Shown here one piece after another: positions 1 to 8,379 of a stretch of 43,000 nt of DNA (its first letter is position 1; every line of letters starts with the position of its first letter). This stretch comes from JAVKFF01 sp040226215. GTDB taxonomy: Bacteria > Pseudomonadota > Alphaproteobacteria > DSM-16000 > Inquilinaceae. Made by a program: the position numbers and the translations under genes. Location of the stretch: positions 1 through 43,000 of the forward strand of contig JAVKFF010000025.1 of the NCBI GenBank assembly GCA_040226215.1, written 5' to 3'. Below the pieces are notes generated by a model. It made no database searches. It saw only the letters and a program-made list of their open reading frames with translations, and was not told the origin of the DNA.

Positions 1-1197
1 GCCTTCGTCGCCAGCCAGAAGGCCGAGGGTTGGATCCCCCTGCCCGACCGCTACGACGATGGCGGCGTCTCCGGCGGCACGCTCGATCGTCCGGCTCTCA
101 AGAGGCTGCTGGCCGACATCGAGGCGGGGCTGGTCGACATCGTCGTGGTCTACAAGATCGACCGCCTGTCCCGCGCCCTGATGGACTTCGCTCGCCTGGT
201 CGAGCTCTTCGACCGGCACCAGGTGACCTTCGTCTCGGTGACCCAGTCCTTCAACACCACCACCTCGATGGGCCGGCTCACCCTCAACATCCTGCTCTCC
301 TTCGCCCAGTTCGAGCGCGAGGTGGCGGGCGAGCGCATCCGCGACAAGTTTGCCGCCAGCCGGAAGAAGGGGCTGTGGATGGGCGGCCACCCGCCGCTCG
401 GCTACGACGTCGTCGACCGCCGCCTGGTGGTGAACGAGGCCGAGGCCAGGACGGTGCGCCTGATCTTCAGCCGCTTCCTGGAGATCGGCTCGGCCACCAC
501 CCTCGCCCGCCAGCTGGCCGAAGAGGGTGTCACCAGCAAGCGCGGCCGACCGATCGACAAGGGCTTCGTCTACAAGTTGCTGGCCAACCGGGTCTATCTG
601 GGCCTGGCCGTACACAAGGGCGAGGCTTACCCCGGTCAGCACGCACCCATCATCGACCGGGAGCTCTGGGACCGGGTGCACGCCATCCTCAAGGAGAGCC
701 CGCGGGCACGGGCGGCGAAGACCAGGGCGCAGACCCCGGCCCTGCTGAAAGGGCTGCTCGTCGGTCCCTCCGGCCGGGCGATGACGCCGACCCACACACG
801 GCGGAAGCAGAAGCTCTACCGCTACTATGTCGACCAGGCCCTGCTGAAGGGCGGCCAGGCGACCTCCCCCGCCGCCCGGGTGCCAGCGGCGGCCGTCGAG
901 GGCGCGGTGATCGACCAGTTGCGCCAGCTGCTGCGCAGCCCCGAGATCGTGGTCGGCACCTGGAAGGCGCTCAAGGCCGAGGGCGAGGCGGTCGCCGAGG
1001 CGGAGATCCGTGATGCCATCTACGGCTTCGACTCCCTCTGGGACGAGCTGTTCCCGGCCGAGCAGGCGCGCATCGTCCAGTTGCTGGTGGAACAGGTCCG
1101 GGTCGACGATGACGGGCTGGCGATCACGCTCCGCGCCGACGGGCTGACGCGGCTGTGGCGGGAGGTCGGAGGACCGGCCGAGCGGGAAGCGGCGTGA
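1..1197 (+). CDS. Large serine recombinase (resolvase/invertase family), 5' end outside window
   Basis: Site-specific DNA recombinase that would integrate or excise a mobile element. The open frame runs from base 1, so the start and the catalytic-serine motif lie upstream of the window. About 398 residues are visible: the rest of the resolvase catalytic domain, including the KIDRLSRAL motif, then the Recombinase domain and the zinc-ribbon/coiled C-terminal part. It aligns without gaps to the complete copy at 31766-33067, with about two dozen amino-acid changes by my comparison; by that alignment some 35 residues are missing here. The stop overlaps the next gene's start (TGATG), so the two are probably translated together. 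Family assignment is firm. Whether it is active, and which element it belonged to, cannot be judged from this end. Confidence 0.93.
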   Translation, partial: AFVASQKAEGWIPLPDRYDDGGVSGGTLDRPALKRLLADIEAGLVDIVVVYKIDRLSRALMDFARLVELFDRHQVTFVSVTQSFNTTTSMGRLTLNILLSFAQFEREVAGERIRDKFAASRKKGLWMGGHPPLGYDVVDRRLVVNEAEARTVRLIFSRFLEIGSATTLARQLAEEGVTSKRGRPIDKGFVYKLLANRVYLGLAVHKGEAYPGQHAPIIDRELWDRVHAILKESPRARAAKTRAQTPALLKGLLVGPSGRAMTPTHTRRKQKLYRYYVDQALLKGGQATSPAARVPAAAVEGAVIDQLRQLLRSPEIVVGTWKALKAEGEAVAEAEIRDAIYGFDSLWDELFPAEQARIVQLLVEQVRVDDDGLAITLRADGLTRLWREVGGPAEREAA

Positions 1198-1479
1198 TGG
1201 CGGGCGAGACGGTGACGGTGCGGGTGCCGATGGCCTTCACCCGGCGCGGCGGGCGAAAGGTGGTGGTCGTGCCGGATGGCGCTGATGCCTGGGCGCCGGC
1301 GCCGCGGGTCAACGGGACGCTGGTCAGGGCGCTGGCCCGAGCGCATCGCTGGCAGCGGATGCTGGATGAGGGAAGGTACGCGACGATTGGGGAGATGGCG
1401 AAGACTGAAGGCGTCTCAGCTGCATACATCAGCCGCGTACTCCGCCTCAACCTGCTGGCCCCCGACATCGTCGAGGCGA
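1..1479 (+). repeat. Long direct repeat, copy 1 (recombinase plus HTH gene)
   Basis: Bases 1-1479 match 31871-33349 without any insertion or deletion (constant offset 31,870) and with scattered substitutions. The repeat probably extends left beyond the window. Identity stops abruptly after base 1479, inside the HTH gene. Confidence 0.9.
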
Positions 1480-1571
1480 TCATCGACGGCTTGTACGCTG
1501 GGCCGATGACCCTCGGTGCGCTGATGAGGTCGTGGCCGGTGGCTTGGGTAGGGCAGTCGAGCAGAATTTGA
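1197..1571 (+). CDS. Small helix-turn-helix protein paired with the recombinase
   Basis: A 124-residue basic protein. The ATG at 1197 overlaps the recombinase TGA by one base, which fixes the start. The N-terminal half is rich in basic and beta-prone residues; the middle (IGEMAKTEGVSAAYISRVLRL) reads as a helix-turn-helix of the ParB/KorB-like type. The C-terminal part (MTLGALMRSWPVAW) looks like the native family ending, whereas the paralogue at 33067 has lost it. Such proteins are habitually encoded just after DUF2924-linked recombinases and probably act as a DNA-binding accessory or directionality factor; that role is inferred. Confidence 0.75.
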   Translation: MAGETVTVRVPMAFTRRGGRKVVVVPDGADAWAPAPRVNGTLVRALARAHRWQRMLDEGRYATIGEMAKTEGVSAAYISRVLRLNLLAPDIVEAIIDGLYAGPMTLGALMRSWPVAWVGQSSRI

Positions 1572-1742
1572 TGCCAAAGGCGTGTGACGCTGGAAGCCCT
1601 CGCAGCTGAGCCGATAGCTTGGCATGCACCCAAAGACAATAGCGAAGTGGCGCAAGCGTGAGTCCGTCTAGGACCGCAAGACTGGTCCGTTCTGAGAAAT
1701 CCACTTGCCAGAACTCGGAAACATGTGGACTTTCCGTTCCAT

Positions 1743-1759
1743 AAGGGGAGAGGTTATTG
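1743..1759 (+). promoter_or_regulatory. Ribosome-binding site and TTG start of the glycan cluster
   Basis: A purine-rich AAGGGGAGAGG stretch ends four bases before TTG at 1757. It supports TTG as the start of the carbamoyltransferase gene. The 185 bases between 1572 and 1756 contain no gene I can support and should hold the cluster promoter, which I could not define. Confidence 0.6.
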
Positions 1760-3400
1760 CGTATCCTAGCATACAATCCTGGTCATGACGGTTCCGTTGC
1801 TCTCATCGAGGACGGCCGGCTATCCTTCTCGATCGAAGCCGAGAAGGGCTCCAACTATCGCTACTCCGCCCTATCGGTTTCCGATATCCTCGATATCGTC
1901 GGCGAGCTGTCCGATCTTCCCGACGTCATATGTATGAGCGGTTGGTGGCCGCGAGACCACTACGAATTCCTGCACGGATCCCGCCGCAACGGCGGATATC
2001 GCGGAACTGCAGAGGAACTCGCCATCCAAGAGAAGGGACGGTTCCTGCGCGGACGTTCCGACTACTTCTCTTCCTCCCACGAGCGCTCGCACGTCATGTG
2101 CGCCCTTGGGATGTCCCCGCTCCCGAAGAGTACGCCATGCTACGCCCTAGTGTGGGAAGGCGAGATTGGTACATTCTACGAGATCGACGCTATCGGTCGA
2201 ATTTCCATCGTGGGTGACGTTCTGACGCAGCCGGGCAACCGCTACGCGCTGCTCTACGGACTTGCGGACCCCGATTTCCCGAAGGACGGCCCCTTTCCCC
2301 GGCCATCCGATGCCGGAAAGCTGATGGCGCTTGCGTCGTTCTCGAACCGCTCGACCGCAACGGCAGCGGAGCAGTCGATTATCGATTTCCTTCTCGACGG
2401 TCCCTACCGCAAACTCTCCGACTATCCCGCGCTTCCGCAGGCGCCTCATTTCGATGTCGGCGTCGAGGACGCTTCGTTTCGGGATTTTGCGGGGATCTAC
2501 AGCGACGCCATATTCGCCCGCTTCGAAAGTTTCGCGCGAGAGCACCTCAAACCCGGTCAGCCACTTTTGATCGCCGGCGGCTGCGGGCTGAACTGCGACT
2601 GGAACAGTAAATGGGTAGACAGCGGCCAGTTTTCGCAGGTCTTCGTCCCGCCCGTGGCCAACGACAGCGGGGCAGCCATCGGGACGGCGATCGACGCTCA
2701 GTTCCGTTTAACCGGGGACCCTAAGATCGAGTGGGACGTATATGCCGGTCTCCCGTTCCGCGACGATGTTCCGTTTCAACGCGACGCATACAACATACTG
2801 GAACGCGACGACGCCTTCGTCGCGGACCTGCTCGCGAATTACCTCGTCCTCGGCTGGGCGCAGGGGCGCTACGAGATCGGGCCCCGCGCACTCGGCAACC
2901 GGTCGATTCTGGCAGCCCCGTTTCGCGACGAGACGCGTAAGCGGCTGAACGTGATCAAACAGCGCGAGCAGTTCCGGCCGATCGCGCCAGTTTGCCTGCG
3001 CGAGGAGGCGGAGCGGTGGTTCGGCTGTCGTGTCGACAGCCCGCATATGCTCTACACCTTCAGGGCAACTACTGATCGGCTCCGCGCCGTGACGCACGTT
3101 AATGGAACGGCGCGCTTGCAGACCGTGACACAGCATTCTAATCCGGAGCTTCACGCCCTGCTGTTAGCTTTCCGAAAGAGAACCGGCTATGGCGTCCTCT
3201 GCAATACGTCGCTCAACTTCAAGCACAAGGGGTTCATCAACGACATCGGCGACCTCGACGTCTACACTAGAGAGCACGGTCTCGACGGCTTTGTAGCAGG
3301 CGGCCGCATCTATCTCCTGAGGAGTTCTCACGCCTATGCGGCCTACCTGCGGCGAAGCCGTGATCGAAGTCCTCCAGCCGCACAAGGCTCAGCCGTTTGA
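1757..3400 (+). CDS. O-carbamoyltransferase, NodU/CmcH/TobZ family
   Basis: Transfers a carbamoyl group from carbamoyl phosphate, through a carbamoyl-adenylate intermediate, to a hydroxyl group, usually on a sugar. The 547 residues fit the family. The N-terminal Kae1-like domain begins with NPGHDGSVALIEDG (residues 7-20) and has a metal-binding HxxxH at 108-112. The signature GGCGLNCDWN and the nucleotide-binding PPVANDSGAAIGTA follow. The C-terminal adenylation domain starts near residue 367 with GRYEIGPRALGNRS, then FRPIAPV, VTHVNGTARLQTV and NTSLNFKHKG. The start is TTG with a good ribosome-binding site. The stop overlaps the next TTG start by four bases. The neighbours are glycosyltransferases, so the acceptor is probably an oligo- or polysaccharide; the exact substrate is unknown. 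Confidence 0.92.
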   Translation: MRILAYNPGHDGSVALIEDGRLSFSIEAEKGSNYRYSALSVSDILDIVGELSDLPDVICMSGWWPRDHYEFLHGSRRNGGYRGTAEELAIQEKGRFLRGRSDYFSSSHERSHVMCALGMSPLPKSTPCYALVWEGEIGTFYEIDAIGRISIVGDVLTQPGNRYALLYGLADPDFPKDGPFPRPSDAGKLMALASFSNRSTATAAEQSIIDFLLDGPYRKLSDYPALPQAPHFDVGVEDASFRDFAGIYSDAIFARFESFAREHLKPGQPLLIAGGCGLNCDWNSKWVDSGQFSQVFVPPVANDSGAAIGTAIDAQFRLTGDPKIEWDVYAGLPFRDDVPFQRDAYNILERDDAFVADLLANYLVLGWAQGRYEIGPRALGNRSILAAPFRDETRKRLNVIKQREQFRPIAPVCLREEAERWFGCRVDSPHMLYTFRATTDRLRAVTHVNGTARLQTVTQHSNPELHALLLAFRKRTGYGVLCNTSLNFKHKGFINDIGDLDVYTREHGLDGFVAGGRIYLLRSSHAYAAYLRRSRDRSPPAAQGSAV

Positions 3401-4266
3401 GCGCGGCGCAAGATCATGCGGCTGACGCGCGGAGTCGGATCGCAGCTCTGCGACCCGGCTTTGAGGAGTACGAGACGCTTCGATCGGCATTGATTCGGGA
3501 CATTGTCCTCATGCACATCGGCATGGATCCCGCATGCCGATCACGAAACGCATCTGGTGGGATACCACGCAACCTAGTCAGATTTTGGCACGATCATACA
3601 AAACTGCCCAACGACGTAGCGACCTGCATGTCGACCTGGGAGCGGTTGGTCGACCACGGCTTCGCCATATGGACCTTCGACGACGCCTCCGCCGACCGCT
3701 ACATCCGAGATCGATACGGTGCCCGCGAAGCGGTCGCGTTCGGTCAATGCGCACATCCGGCGATGCGGTGCGACTACCTTCGTCTGTGCGTGCTGCTCAC
3801 CGAAGGGGGCCTCTACGTCGACTGCGACGACGTACTGCTTGAGGATGGCTGGACTCGCCTGTTCGAAGACGACAGGCTCAAGCTCCAGCCGCTCTGCTAC
3901 GATATTTCGGCCGGCGCAATGATGCCGAACGCCGACATCTGGCGCAAAGATCTGCCCACAGGAGAACGCAACTTCTACGTCAACAACGATCCCATCGCCG
4001 CGCCTCCCGGACATCCCGTCCTGCGGCGCGCCCTGGATCGGGCGACTGATCTGCTACACAGGGGCGACGACCGGCCGAAGATCCAGGCCACCACTGGCCC
4101 AGGAAACCTCACGAGCGTTCTCGCTGTACACGCGCATGATCTGCTTCTGCGCGGAGGCGCACTCGACTTCAATTTGATACGCGGCTGGGACGAGATCGCA
4201 GAAACGCGGTGGGACCTCTCCTATCGCGGAGACGAGCGCAACTGGCGCAATGTATACGGATGCTGA
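3397..4266 (+). CDS. Glycosyltransferase, GT32 / Gly_transf_sug DXD family
   Basis: Predicted cytoplasmic sugar transferase of 289 residues. The pattern IPRNLVRFWHD...LP, then a conserved tryptophan, then MRCDYLRLCVLLTEGGLYVDCD is characteristic of the DXD family that includes Och1 and capsular transferases. The DCD near residue 140 should bind the metal-nucleotide-sugar complex. TTG at 3397 overlaps the carbamoyltransferase stop (TTGA), which argues for translational coupling. The next in-frame ATG codons near 3510 would remove about 38 poorly conserved residues, so the start is less certain than the gene. Donor and acceptor sugars cannot be deduced. It probably builds the same glycan that the upstream enzyme carbamoylates. 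Confidence 0.85.
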   Translation: MSAAQDHAADARSRIAALRPGFEEYETLRSALIRDIVLMHIGMDPACRSRNASGGIPRNLVRFWHDHTKLPNDVATCMSTWERLVDHGFAIWTFDDASADRYIRDRYGAREAVAFGQCAHPAMRCDYLRLCVLLTEGGLYVDCDDVLLEDGWTRLFEDDRLKLQPLCYDISAGAMMPNADIWRKDLPTGERNFYVNNDPIAAPPGHPVLRRALDRATDLLHRGDDRPKIQATTGPGNLTSVLAVHAHDLLLRGGALDFNLIRGWDEIAETRWDLSYRGDERNWRNVYGC

Positions 4267-4290
4267 ACCGCTTGCTGCGAAGGTGCGCGC

Positions 4291-6426
4291 TTGAGGCTTG
4301 AGCGCCCCGCCAGAGCCCTGAGAGCGGCGGCGTTCCGTCTTTACCGGCAAGTCGCCGCCGTGATGCCGGGTGGAAAGATCGACGCGTTCGGCCCCGACGC
4401 GTGCCGGATCGGGGCGATCCTCGTGATCAACCTCGACCGACAGCCGCGCCGCATGGCCCGGACCCTGCGAGAACTCGCACGCTTCAAGGACCACGAGGGA
4501 CGCCGGCTGAGCGACCTCGTCACGCGTCTTCCCGCGGTCGACGCACGCGACGGCAGAGCGGTCGCAGCCACAGCGGACGTCGACCCGCGATACGTACTCG
4601 ACCACCAGTACCACGTGCAGCCGGACGCCCAGTTGGAGGTCTGCTTTGGGCGGAACGCGGCCGTGACGATGACGCGTCAGGAGATCGCCGTCGCGCGATC
4701 GCACATCGAAGCGTGGAAGGCAGTTGCGACAGGACGCGAGGAATACGTACTAATCCTTGAGGACGACATTTGGTTCCGCCGGGGGGCAGCCGCATTAATC
4801 GAAAGGGCATGGTGCGAGGCCTCAAGTAGAGGAAATGACGGGGGACCAGCCATGCTCTACTTGTCCTATGAGGACGCCGGTGGGACCTGCGAGCGGGCGG
4901 ACGTCCGCGGGTCGCTGTTCCGCCCGGTGCGAGGGCTATGGTTCCTCTGCGGCTACGTCCTCTCGCGAGGCGGAGCGCAGGCGCTGCTGCATGCGATGCC
5001 TGTCGTCGGGCCGGTCGACATGTGGATGAACAGGCAGTTCGATTGGCTGAGGCCGCTCGCCGTCATGACGCAGGCGATCCTGCAGAGGCCCGATGCGGGA
5101 TCCGACAACTCCTATTCGGTGCTCCCCTTTCTAGCAAGAGCCGGCATCGTCGACGCCAAAGCCCTTCCCGCCCCCACTCGCTCCGGCAGGGTCCGGCTCG
5201 TGGTTTGGACCGGTCGCGGCGCGCACGAGCCGCTAACGATGGCGCTGTCTATGCTGGGCCTTCGCGTACTCGCGTTCGACGCTACCGCGCCTGCTGTCAC
5301 CGATGCGGAAGTCGCCACCTTGTTCAACACATTCGACGTCCTCGTCGATCCGCCATTTCCGTCCGACGCTTTGTCAGACGAGGTCGCCAAACTCGTCACC
5401 GGCTTGGTCCTGGAACCGATTCGACCCAAACGGATCGTCACCTCCGACCTTCCGAAGCGTCTATGGACTATTCTGCCCGGAGACGGACCGGGCGACGACT
5501 GGTGGGCGCCGCTCTGTTCGCTGACGGGGATGACCACGCCGGTCCAAGCATTCCCCTCCGGCGCACCAAGTGATTGGCGCCTCTTTCGCGACGGACGTCG
5601 AACTTGCAGGCCCTCGAACGAGCAGCTCCGGGCCGCACGACCCTTGGCGATGGACGACACGCCTTGGGCGATCGTAACGGCTGACGGATGGCCGCCGCCG
5701 GCCTGCGAAACAGCATCCCCGAGGGAACGTGAGGCGGTCGAGATGCAGTGCCCGCTCACTGAGCCCACCGTCGAGATGCCCGCGATGCTCGGGACATTCC
5801 CGGGCAATCTGGCCACTTTCGGATCCGACGCGATTAATTACGGTCCGGACGGCGCTACGATCACACTGAGCGCATCGGAGATGGGGGACCGCCCCTTCCG
5901 CTCCGGCGCGCTCTCGTCGGCTCATCGCTTCCTGCACGGCCGTTTCGAAATCGAGATGGCGGCGGCGCGGGGGAGCGGCCTGGTCACAGGCTTCTTCTTG
6001 CATCGATCCGCGCCAAGGCAGGAGATCGACGTCGAGATAACAGGTAACAAGCCGCGCAGGATGATTCTCAATGTCTACTTCAATCCAGGGGACGAAGGCG
6101 CAGACTTCGATTACGGCTACCGTGGTTCACCCTGTGCGATCGATCTCGGCTTCGACGCCAGCGCGGACTTCCATCGGTACGCGATCGAATGGTTTCCCGA
6201 CCGGATCCGCTGGTTCGTCGATGACGTCCTTGTGCACGAACGCGGAAGCTGGGATCCGACCCCGATTCCGCACCTCCCGATGACGCTCCACGCGAACCTC
6301 TGGTCGCCCCGGTCGGTCGAATTGGCGGGAGCCGCCAGCGTCCGATTGCCATTGACCACCGCTTCGTTCCGGAACGTCAAGGTCAATGCGATAACCCGAG
6401 CATCGAGTGGTGCAAAGGTCGGTTGA
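4291..6426 (+). CDS. GT25 glycosyltransferase fused to GH16 glycoside hydrolase
   Basis: A 711-residue multidomain protein. Residues about 40-265 are a GT25 (LgtB/LpsA-type) transferase: AILVINLDRQPRRM, TRQEIAVARSHIEAWK, then LILEDDI (near 157) as the metal motif. Residues about 300-480 are an unassigned module with a weak resemblance to sulfotransferases. Residues about 500-705 are a GH16 jelly roll, with FEIEMAAARGSGLVTGFFL, the catalytic ExDxE as E578-I-D580-V-E582, then HRYAIEWFPDRIRWFVDD. GH16 enzymes cleave or transglycosylate beta-1,3/1,4 glucans and galactans. No signal peptide or membrane segment is evident, odd for GH16. TTG at 4291 has GAAGG seven bases upstream; an in-frame ATG lies at 4363. 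It follows the GT32 gene by 24 bases. Confidence 0.85.
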   Translation: MRLERPARALRAAAFRLYRQVAAVMPGGKIDAFGPDACRIGAILVINLDRQPRRMARTLRELARFKDHEGRRLSDLVTRLPAVDARDGRAVAATADVDPRYVLDHQYHVQPDAQLEVCFGRNAAVTMTRQEIAVARSHIEAWKAVATGREEYVLILEDDIWFRRGAAALIERAWCEASSRGNDGGPAMLYLSYEDAGGTCERADVRGSLFRPVRGLWFLCGYVLSRGGAQALLHAMPVVGPVDMWMNRQFDWLRPLAVMTQAILQRPDAGSDNSYSVLPFLARAGIVDAKALPAPTRSGRVRLVVWTGRGAHEPLTMALSMLGLRVLAFDATAPAVTDAEVATLFNTFDVLVDPPFPSDALSDEVAKLVTGLVLEPIRPKRIVTSDLPKRLWTILPGDGPGDDWWAPLCSLTGMTTPVQAFPSGAPSDWRLFRDGRRTCRPSNEQLRAARPLAMDDTPWAIVTADGWPPPACETASPREREAVEMQCPLTEPTVEMPAMLGTFPGNLATFGSDAINYGPDGATITLSASEMGDRPFRSGALSSAHRFLHGRFEIEMAAARGSGLVTGFFLHRSAPRQEIDVEITGNKPRRMILNVYFNPGDEGADFDYGYRGSPCAIDLGFDASADFHRYAIEWFPDRIRWFVDDVLVHERGSWDPTPIPHLPMTLHANLWSPRSVELAGAASVRLPLTTASFRNVKVNAITRASSGAKVG

Positions 6427-6849
6427 GCAACAGACAAAGCTTTGGGCGGGCGCGCTCAGACTGCGCTGCACCCAGAAGCCTGCCACCACCTAGGATGCAA
6501 CTTGTGCCCTCCTCCCACGCTTCCGACGTGGAACGATGTCAACTATCTCGCTGTATCTAGCGGTGAATCCAGTTAGTTGGGACACGCTCAAGTCAAGGCC
6601 GGGAATCCGCAACATGTACTAGCGTCCGATTTCGAGACGCGACAAAAGGCTACTGAGCGGCTGAGATGGGTCGGAAAAGCTGTCGCTGATGTCAAGATAA
6701 TCCGTGTATAAACGCTGAACCTGTTGTTAGCTATCTCACCCAGTCGTATCCAGTGATCGGCGGAACTATCGTACCCTAGACGGCAATCCGCTATATTTGG
6801 TGAGCTGATTACCTGCAACCGCGTTTGATTCCACGTGGAGTTGGAGTCA
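6427..6849. other. No gene recognised; start of an IS graveyard
   Basis: No reading frame here has convincing family features, codon bias or a ribosome-binding site. No clear terminator hairpin follows the GT25-GH16 gene. The sequence probably belongs to the decayed mobile DNA that continues to about 8215. Confidence 0.5.
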
Positions 6850-7367
6850 GGCTTGACGGGTCCAGCCAACGCTGCCGCAGCCTCAACCTCGTCGACGACG
6901 TGACCCCGGAGCGCCTTGCGGCGATTCCAGGCACCTTGATCTCGCAGCGGCGGGCGGCTCGGGAACTGGCGGCCATCATCACCGAGCGCGGCAATCCGAG
7001 AATGACCTATTCCAACCGCAGGACAAAATTTACCTCGAACGCCATGCAAGCCCGGGCCGCCAGGCATCGGGGCTACTAGCACTTCATCGCGCCAAGCAAG
7101 CCGGTGCAGAACGCATTCTGCTAGTGCTTCAACGACCAGGAAGTGCGAAGGACTCCCGAACGAAGGCCAGTTCTTTCGCCTGGGTTGGGCGCAGGCGAGG
7201 GTCGCAGCATCGGCGGACAACAACAGCCAGAGCCGACCCCACTCGGTCACCGGCCACCAAACCTCTTCCGCCTATGCGGCCAATTTCACTGTAATGGCAG
7301 GTCGGCCATTGCTCCGACAGCGCCAGCCAGCGCACAATCTGCCGAGGTTCTAATTGCCGCTGGATGA
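6850..7367 (+). pseudogene. Decayed IS3-family transposase (OrfB C-terminal half)
   Basis: Translated pieces reproduce the rve/DDE core of an IS3-family OrfB. First come NLVDDVTPERLAAIP, ARELAAIITERGNP and FTSNAM, ending at an in-frame TAG at 7077-7079. HFIAPSKPVQNAFC follows, then a second stop. After a frameshift near 7150, the frame reads FFRLGWAQARVA, SRPHSVTGHQTSSAYAANF. The final SAEVLIAAG before the stop at 7367 is the usual end of one IS3 subgroup. At least two stops and a frameshift make it non-functional. The N-terminal half and the IS ends were not found. Confidence 0.75.
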
Positions 7368-7983
7368 AAGATCAGTGGCAGGTCACCTGCCGCCGTGATG
7401 TAATCCAGGCACGGCTGGAGCCTCATTGCGAGCAATATGGACCAAGAGTCTGCGAAAGGCCCCCCTTAGGCCCATTATTGAGGGTGGTACTTGACGAGGT
7501 TCTGCGCCTCAAGCTCGGAAAGCCAGGGACCCGAGGATGGAAGCAAAATTTGAGTCGAATGGGCTCTGGAGCGGCGAGTTGTCAACCCGGGCTGACTGGT
7601 CGGCCGGGATAGAAAACAGATATTGGATAGGCGCGCTCGGGCAGGGATCTCAGTATAGAATTCGTCCAGAATACCAGCTGGGAAGCACCGCCGACATCAG
7701 CCCGATGAAGCTCTGAACTAAAGCCACCCAGTCACGAGCTTTGGAGAGAATAGGCGATCAGAGAGGCAAAATCGCTCAGGCGCCATCGACCCTGGTCAAC
7801 AGCTCTCCAGCAATACCGCGCCGCTTCTGGTGTTCCGCTGCTGGCGAGCGAGAACTGGAGAGAGTTGTCGCAAGGCAAAATGGCGGAGGGAGAGGGACTG
7901 GAGTCCAACGTTCTCTAATCAGGGCCCCCTAAATAGTCTTAACCCCTGAACCTGGTCCGATGTGAGTGCGTATTCTCGGGCGC
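7368..7983. other. Non-coding stretch between two IS remnants
   Basis: No supportable gene. The right part (about 7640-7897) is similar to 40440-40696 and is listed separately as a repeat. The left part contains nothing I recognise. Confidence 0.5.
7640..7897 (+). repeat. Diverged repeat A, ending in a tRNA-Ser-like 3' tail
   Basis: From about 7640 this sequence runs parallel to 40440-40696. Shared blocks include ACTAAA...CCCAGTCA, GGCGATCAGAGA, CAACAGC-CTCC-GCAATACCGC and TGGCGGAGGGA. At 7881-7897 the reverse complement reads TCCCTCTCCCTCCGCCA, which resembles the acceptor and T-arm end of bacterial tRNA-Ser including CCA. No cloverleaf can be drawn, so at most this is a fragment such as an old attachment site. 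Confidence 0.45.
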
Positions 7984-8215
7984 TGGGCTTCACCCTGTCT
8001 TTGGTCCGGGCGTCATGCGACTTCTCGAGCAGGTTTCAGTTGGGCCGCGAAGGCACTCGGCGTCAAGTTTCCGAGCGCAGAATGCGGCCTTTGGTCATTG
8101 TAATCGATCCTCCAAGCATCGATCCGTTGGCGGGCATCGGCCATCAACAGGAACCATGAGGTGTTCAGGCACTCCTCTGCTGCCAGAATTTTGCCCGAAG
8201 AATCGCACCCATATT
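7984..8215 (-). mobile_element. IS3-family (IS407-like) transposase 3' end, remnant A
   Basis: The terminus TGGGCTTCACCCTG begins at 7984, starting with TG as IS3-family ends do. Read on the minus strand it is preceded by the end of OrfB: SSGKILAAEECLNTSWF, then RIDAWRIDYNDQRPHSALGN and LTPSAFAAQLKPAREVA before the stop. Only this terminal ~230 bp remains. Related ends lie at 17565-17672, 18522-18690 and 40198-40390. Confidence 0.8.
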
Positions 8216-8379
8216 GGACCAGCTTCAGGGGTCAAGACCATGATCACAGAACTCAATCAGCCGCGTCCTTCACAGACCACTTCGTTGCCCAAACGTGTAG
8301 CCTGCGATAGCTTCCTGTCGCCTGAATTCGCATCGCGCCAAAACGCCGATTTTTCAAGCAGCCCGGCAAAGAAATGCAA

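Noticed and set aside
6588..7250. 220-codon minus-strand frame
   Set aside because: The plus strand here shows recognisable, stop-interrupted IS3 transposase segments, so the minus frame is a shadow.
7881..7960. Possible tRNA-Ser gene
   Set aside because: Only about 17 bases resemble the tRNA 3' end; no anticodon arm or complete cloverleaf can be formed.
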